NCBI GenBank assembly: GCA_033961575.1
Contig: CM066730.1
Span: 112,711,523-112,775,522, forward strand
Direction: 5' to 3'
Length of the DNA stretch: 64,000 nucleotides
Source of the DNA: Aselliscus stoliczkanus
Taxonomy: Eukaryota; Chordata; Mammalia; Chiroptera; Hipposideridae
Shown here: positions 58,955 through 64,000 of the stretch, piece after piece
How the letters are laid out: each line of letters begins with the position of its first letter
Position numbering within the stretch: position 1 is the first letter of the stretch
Translations under genes and position numbers: made by a program
The notes under the pieces: model-generated
Told to the model about the DNA's origin: nothing
The model's input: the letters and a program-made list of their open reading frames with translations, nothing else
The model's database searches: none

Positions 58955-59168
58955 AACAGCGCCAGGGAAGGGGGCAAACGAGAGCGACCCAAAGCGGACG
59001 TCCTCAGGAGAAGTCTAATCACCTAGGCAGGCGAGCCTCCAGCCTGGAAAGCCAGAGCCCTGGTCCCGCTGCGCCCCAGGACTCACACTCAGGTGCAGCG
59101 CCCAGATCTCTGGCGGGGGGGAGAGGGGACCGCCTCGTTGCGGCTGAGGACAGGGAGCAACGAAGCCG

Positions 59169-59175
59169 TGACTCA
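59169..59175. promoter_or_regulatory. AP-1 site TGACTCA (proximal)
   Basis: A second perfect TGACTCA. It lies downstream of the candidate exon 1 donor, hence within the start of intron 1 if the model is right. Confidence 0.4.
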
Positions 59176-59345
59176 TCTCTCTGGCCGAGCCACCTGCCCA
59201 CAGGCCCGGCTCGCAGGTGAAGAGTGGACAGGTAACCGCACCTGCCGGGCAAACCCCACCTGCTGCGCCCCCTCGCCCGGTCCTGCGCCTCCACCACCTG
59301 GGTCGGCTTGGCTCCTCCTCCAGGAGTCGGGGGCGTCCCGCTCCC

Positions 59346-59351
59346 ACCTAC
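59346..59351 (-). other. LRRC8B: Candidate exon-1 splice donor
   Basis: The minus strand reads CAG|GTAGGT, the best donor match I found in the minus-strand CpG island. A weaker minus-strand alternative, CAG|GTGCGG, lies near 59240. Confidence 0.5.
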
Positions 59352-59520
59352 CTGCGCGACTCCAGCCCCCGGCGCCGGCGCTGCCCGCGGCGTCCACCCC
59401 GCGCCGCTGAGGGCGCGCGGGTGGCTGCCCCGCGCCCTCACTTTCTCGGCTGCCGGCCCCGGCGGCGGGCTCAGCGGGAAGCCCCAGCGCTGGTCGGCTC
59501 GCTGCCTCCAACCGGCTCCA
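59352..59520 (-). other. LRRC8B: Candidate non-coding first exon of LRRC8B
   Basis: On the minus strand, a GC-rich stretch downstream of the inverted CCAAT box ends in GCGCAG|GTAGGTGGG, a strong donor at 59351-59346. The right boundary (transcription start) cannot be set from sequence, and the coordinate given is nominal. It has no protein similarity that I recognise. Confidence 0.45.
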
Positions 59521-59521
59521 T
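59471..59521 (-). CDS. Possible 16-codon upstream ORF in the LRRC8B leader
   Basis: The minus-strand ATG at 59521 has A at -3 and G at +4, a strong initiation context. It reads MEPVGGSEPTSAGASR and then TGA. It would be a uORF only if transcription starts to the right of 59521, which is plausible but unproven because the CCAAT box is only about 25 bp further right. I recognise no function for the peptide. Confidence 0.3.
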   Translation of the reverse strand: MEPVGGSEPTSAGASR

Positions 59522-59523
59522 TG

Positions 59524-59528
59524 TGACG
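59524..59528. promoter_or_regulatory. CRE half-site TGACG
   Basis: A TGACG core sits 16 bp from the CCAAT box. A CCAAT plus CRE-half pairing is common in CpG-island promoters, but five bases alone are weak evidence. Confidence 0.3.
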
Positions 59529-59544
59529 CGGCACCTCCCGCCGG

Positions 59545-59549
59545 CCAAT
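59545..59549. promoter_or_regulatory. CCAAT box
   Basis: A CCAAT core (CGGCCAATCG) lies in the CpG island. On the minus strand it is the inverted form ATTGG, typical of NF-Y-bound promoters. It lies 193 bp upstream of the candidate donor. Confidence 0.5.
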
Positions 59550-59782
59550 CGTGGCGCCGCGGCGCGAACCGCTGACTAAGTTCGCGGGTGGAGGAGGAGG
59601 GGACTGGGCGGAGGCAGGAGGCGGAGGCTGCGACCGCGGGGTGGCGGTGGCCGTGGCCGAGGCGGAGGAGGAGGAGGAAGAGAAGAGCGAGGCTGAGGCT
59701 GCATCGGTAGCTGCTCCTGCTGTTCAGTTTTGCAGCAGCCTTGGCCCGCATCTTTGACCAGCGTTGGGACTGCGAAGGCCGG

Positions 59783-59789
59783 TGACTCA
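59783..59789. promoter_or_regulatory. AP-1 site TGACTCA (distal)
   Basis: A perfect TGACTCA heptamer at the outer (LRRC8B-upstream) edge of the CpG island. A second perfect copy lies at 59169-59175, and a TGACTAA variant at 59573-59579. Confidence 0.4.
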
Positions 59790-59905
59790 CCCATCGCTGA
59801 TAGAAACAAAGCGCAGCTGCCATCTCCCGGGAGCGCGCCATGTGGCCGTCCCGGGCGGCTAGCCACTGCCTCGGGTCCGCAGGGAGCAGGGCATGGCTAC
59901 ACAGC

Positions 59906-60894
59906 TCACAGGGGGCGGCTACAAAGAGCGGGGGCTGTTTTTAAAAAGAGACGAGAGGGAGAGGTGCTGAGGGCTGCCCACCGAGAGCACCGTGCAAGGG
60001 ACTTGGGAAGTACAGTATTGATGTGCTCCTCCCCGTCCCGTGCCCCCACCCCAACCCCCTGCCGCCTTCTCACGTGTGCATCACGGAGTAACTTGTGATT
60101 TACATAACGAGTTGGGCCCTAAGGGAAGGCTCGGCTGGACCACGCAGGAACCTACTTCTTACACACAGAAGTTCCTTTACCTTTCGTTGTGCTGCCTGCT
60201 TAGCAAGGCTGCCGAGCCGAGGTTGTGCATAGAGTTGACCGTTGTACCAAAGTAAGCGGCTTAAGTTAGGATTCTGGGCCTGCAGTACTATCCGTCGCTC
60301 TCAAACGTCCTCATCCTCGGGATGGGGAGGGAACAGTATGATAAAGGGGCCATCCTATACACATAACCAACCTTTAACTGTTAATAAACTGCAGGTCCAC
60401 CCCATTCACTCTCCCACCCGTTTCTCTCTGCAGGAAAGTGGCTATACGTTTAAATAATCCAAACCCAGGGATTGGGGGACCTAATGTTATTTATCATCTT
60501 CATTTAACTCCGACTCCAGATTTAAGTCAGTCTTTTAGCACCAATTATCATCTTCAACAATGATTCAATTAGACAACATTTATATCTCTGAGTTACTATG
60601 GCAATCATTCTCGTTTTTTAAAAAATATTCCCAAAAAGTAAATGAAGACTATAAAACATTTAACATTTGGGGCATATCCAATCAGTTTGTGTAAATGGGA
60701 ATAAAGAAAGTCGCATGACTGAGTTATGTGAGACCAAATTGTGTCTCACAAAGACTGTTCTAATAAATAACACAATTTAAATGACCCTGAAAGGGAATAA
60801 GAAGGCTCTTTATGACACTGCTTTATTTCCTTGCCCATGCCATTCTGCGTTGGCAGCTGTCTTCTTCCTGAGTCTTAGAAGGCAGAAAGAGCAT
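59906..60894. other. Upstream flank of the CpG island
   Basis: No gene recognised. A divergent plus-strand transcript from the island is possible, but I found no convincing exon pair. Confidence 0.35.
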
Positions 60895-61110
60895 TCCTTC
60901 ACTTGATCATTCATAGATTTATTGAGCTTATGTGTGAGAGAGACTGTGTATGTGCAGATCTATTATGCTACCTGGTAATTTAGATTTGGTTTTGGTCCTC
61001 AGAGTGCTTACTGCCTGGAGAGGAAGATAAAAGCATACAGAATTAAATATGAAATAAGGAAAAAGGTTGGTGCTAGAAGAGATACCGATTGTGAAGTCAT
61101 GTCATTAAGA
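60895..61110 (-). repeat. L2 LINE 3' fragment
   Basis: TTCATAGATTTATTGAGCTT and GAGTGCTTACTGCCTGGAGA (reverse L2). Confidence 0.55.
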
Positions 61111-61199
61111 GTTGAAAATGTCTAATTTTCCATATGTATCTTTGAATGTTTGAACAGGAATATTCTCACCCCTTCCAAATCCATGAATAGACAACCCAT

Positions 61200-61290
61200 T
61201 CTATTACAGCAATATCACTACCTGTGTGACTTGGGGGTATTTACTTAACCTCCTTGGGTGTCAGTAGCTTCATCTATAAAATAAGTTATA
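61200..61290 (+). repeat. MIR SINE fragment
   Basis: CTACCTGTGTGACTTGGGGG, TACTTAACCTCCTTGGGTGT, ATCTATAAAATAAG. Confidence 0.68.
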
Positions 61291-61979
61291 AACTATTAGA
61301 CAATCTGTTAAAATTCCAAATCCAATGATGGTATGAATGAAAAAGTGACTTCCATGCTTGGTAACTCAAATCACCACTAGCAGGAAGTTAAGGCAATCAA
61401 ACTCATTAAAACTGAATTAGGTTTGGGTTAATCTCAGATACGTAGTTTATAAATGTGTTTATTTTATTCCAGTTCTCATGAACAAAATCACCCTCCATGG
61501 TGCCATTTATTACTGACATTGAAGAAAGTGGCCTTCTAAATTTGTGATATTGCTTCTGGTAATCCTCTTCTGAAATTATAACATCAAACAGATATTTTTC
61601 TTGTTATTTTTCCTTCTGCAATGCTTCATATAAGCTTCTGCTTGCATTATAGTGAGGAGAAAGATAAATAACCTCAAATGCTGTTCTTGGAGAACTTTTA
61701 TACTATGCACATGATATGGGCCCGTAAAGGAGAGAGAGTATTTTAGTAACTAGAAATTATTGGCATTCCAGGGTGGGCCTTACAATGAGAAATACAAATA
61801 CTATTTGGCTTTTTATGCCTGTGTCCAGTTAATTTCTTTGAAAACAGGACCTGTGGAGTCTTGGAAGATATGCAGTCCTTTCAGAAGTCCCTGAAATTCT
61901 CAGACTCTGACCAATTTATTTTGATAAAAGAAAATTCAGAAAGACTCAGTCATTATTTCCACAGCCAAATTCACTGAAG
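61291..61979. other. Intergenic, nothing recognised
   Basis: No supported feature. Confidence 0.4.
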
Positions 61980-62180
61980 TCTAAAACAGAGATTCAAAAT
62001 CCCATCACAGGTATTAAACACTTACTATGTGTCCATCAATATGCTAGACATCATGGGTGATACCAAAGAAGCATCAAACTTAGTCCTGGTTCCTGACCTC
62101 AACCGCTCACAACTTAGACAAACACACAGAAAACAATCAAGTGCTACTTAGACTCAGATGAAGAGATCGAACAATGCAGG
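61980..62180 (-). repeat. L2 LINE 3' fragment
   Basis: TTAAACACTTACTATGTGTC, ATATGCTAGACATCATGGG, GGTTCCTGACCTCAACCGC (reverse L2). Confidence 0.6.
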
Positions 62181-64000
62181 TGGTAGTCAGAAATAGCCTT
62201 AGAAGAAAGAGGAACTTAAGTATTGAAAGAGAAGTAGGATTTAGGAAGACTAAATTCTATACCATTGCCTTATCTGCTCCAAATATTGTCTTAAAATGAC
62301 CAATCTACTCACAAGACTCAGTCAATCTCTTTCTGGTAAGCTAAGAATCTCTATAAGAAGAAAAAGTAAAAATATTTTGCTTTCTACAACACCCCATTGA
62401 GTAGAAGAAGAGCTTCTGGTAGGGTCTTCACATTCATGTGACAAAGGGATGACTATGAACAGCAAATGTGGCCTGTTTTACCCAATGACACAAGCAAAGT
62501 CACAAATAAGAAAAATGAAAGGATCACTACAATTTGGACATCTGGTGGCTGAATTCCATGAACCACATGAAGTAGTCAACTAACTCTTGAGTTAGGCAGG
62601 CCCCTTCTGAGATGAATCCCCCCACCCCCCTAAAAAATAACCCCAAAAAACTGAGTGATGTTAGCATTAAGTTATCCTCCATGTGGCTGCCTGGATAAGA
62701 ATTGAGTTTTCTCTGAGTCTTAAGAAAATTTTTATGATTAATGAAAGAATATTATCCAATATTAACATTCTTTTACAATTCATTATTCTAAATATTATTA
62801 TCATAAAAATCCTCTACTTCTTTAAACATTTGATGTCTGCAGTGTATAAAAGAAAACACTGGGTATCTGACAGAGGGGAGGAGGACTACCAAGATAAATA
62901 TAATTCCTTTTGTTAAAGATATGTGTTCTAGTGGGGAAAGTATATCCAGATAGCATACTGCGTCTTAAAGAGGAGATGAAGTTGGTGGGCCATGTAGGGT
63001 TGAAGGAGAGTCATACTGAACATTGGTCTTTGGAAGTTCAGCTAGTTTTAAGGTTCGAAATTAAAATATTACTTTTAAATATTGTCTCAGCATCATGGTT
63101 CAAGTTTGTTAGTTCTATCAAGATGTCAGTTCAGAAGAAAAATTAGAAGTCATTTACAGTTTTGCAGTCTCAGAAAGTTAGCCAGGATCCCCCTGTGTAT
63201 GATTGGGCAAACTGTCATTGATAAAGAATTTTATTTATATTGGCCACTCTACCATGTTTTCCTGACCTTTTCAATTTCCTGGTTGCAGAAGTTTAGCAGC
63301 TCTCCTTGGGCCTGGGGGAATTTCTGAGAATGATCCCTGAGAATGAGCTCAGTCGTGAGAATTCTGAGGACAGGATGAGTAGGACATTGCACATGTGTTT
63401 GGAATAAGAAGCTTGACCTAGAAATCCAAACTATAATTGTGCAAGGCTGGCTATGTACTTCTGTGTGAGTTGATCCCTTATTATGGTCCCAGTCTGAGAC
63501 ATTCACAACTAGTTACTCTGTGTTCTCACCACTGGCTGTTCTGATTAGCCTCTCTGCCTTAACTATACCCTGCCCCTTCCTTACCAGGCAGGTGCTAGGA
63601 AGTTGACCTTCAGCCTCTTCTCCCAAGGAAAAACACCAGTTCCTACAGCAGGATACCTCACGTCCCCAGTTGATCTGTCTTCTGGGAAGTTGTCCAAATA
63701 TTTCTTTGAAAGTTTCCCATGCATCCCATTTGAAGAATATATGCTGTCATCTGGGTCACGTACTGGAATCCACCACACAACAGCCAGCCAGTTATTGACT
63801 CATGTCCATGGAAAAGAGGCAACTTCTAAGAAAATATTTGCAATGAAGCCTAGAATTAAAGCAGAACTGGTGCTCCTTAGCTTCTGCCAAATGGTCTGGT
63901 GAGTTCTGCTAGTGACTGAGACAGTGCTTACTGAGGTCCCTGTAAAGATTCAATCTGTATTCCCTGAACCATATTGAAATCTGGGCAAGAGGTTTCCTGG
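62181..64000. other. Intergenic, nothing recognised
   Basis: A C-run region near 62620. The 99-codon open frame at 63603-63902 has no domain or splice support. Confidence 0.4.

Larger units (their letters stand above)
58955..59905. promoter_or_regulatory. LRRC8B: CpG island, probable LRRC8B promoter
   Basis: This is the only long GC- and CpG-dense stretch in an otherwise AT-rich window. It is unmethylated-promoter-like, with runs such as CGCCGCGGCGCG near 59555 and no recognised repeat inside. It contains a CCAAT box, a CRE-like TGACG and three AP-1-like sites. It lies about 51 kb upstream of the LRRC8B coding exon on the coding strand, which suits the long first intron of this gene in mammals. 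That it drives LRRC8B is inference from position. Confidence 0.8.

Noticed and set aside
59019..59534. 171-codon minus-strand open frame in the CpG island
   Set aside because: Same GC-driven artefact. It runs across the candidate splice donor and lacks any family match that I recognise.
59173..59841. 222-codon minus-strand open frame in the CpG island
   Set aside because: Stops are rare in such GC-rich DNA. The composition is Arg/Ala/Ser/Gly-rich with no domain, and it overlaps the promoter and other long frames on both strands.
63603..63902. 99-codon plus-strand open frame
   Set aside because: No domain, no convincing splice sites, no promoter nearby; the length is within chance for this composition.

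Overview
This 64 kb window is mammalian nuclear DNA. It is dominated by interspersed repeats, has very long introns, and contains one recognisable protein-coding locus. That locus is LRRC8B, a leucine-rich-repeat subunit of the volume-regulated anion channel, and it lies on the minus strand. Three kinds of repeat point to a bat, most likely a non-pteropodid lineage: tRNA-derived SINEs that share a head reading GGCCGGCCGAGTGGCGCAG, a long SINE form ending in AATAAAATCTTT plus an A tail, and a young 5'-truncated L1 with an open ORF2 and perfect target-site duplications. The species call is inference from repeat style, not from a database match.

Layout, read in gene direction from right to left: a CpG island at about 58.95-59.9 kb is the probable LRRC8B promoter. 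A candidate non-coding first exon ends at a CAG|GTAGGT donor (59352/59351). About 51 kb of intron follows (59351 down to 8368), which may hide further short 5'UTR exons that I cannot recognise. The large coding exon is at 8367-6203; it holds 26 nt of 5'UTR and codons 1-713. A GT donor at 6202 ends it after a complete codon. The last coding exon, about 90 residues in the human protein, was not found in positions 1-6196 and should lie beyond the left edge. Positions 1-6196 are therefore intron.

The intron and flanks are a layered repeat record. Oldest are L3/CR1 (10.3-10.9 kb), L2 and MIR copies throughout. Then come hAT-type MER20 and MER5A copies, MaLR/ERVL LTRs, an ERV LTR at about 31.8-32.7 kb, and an internally deleted mariner at 13580-14140. 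Youngest are nine SINEs (six short, three long, counting one divergent subtype among the short) and the L1 at 21191-23399. Most SINEs and the L1 keep matching direct repeats at their borders.

Right of the CpG island (59.9-64 kb) I see only intergenic DNA with L2 and MIR fragments. I found no tRNA, rRNA, CRISPR or second protein-coding gene. I found no convincing previously undescribed system. The points most worth following are the SINE short/long architecture, the short upstream ORF in the LRRC8B promoter, the mariner deletion derivative and several perfect palindromes.
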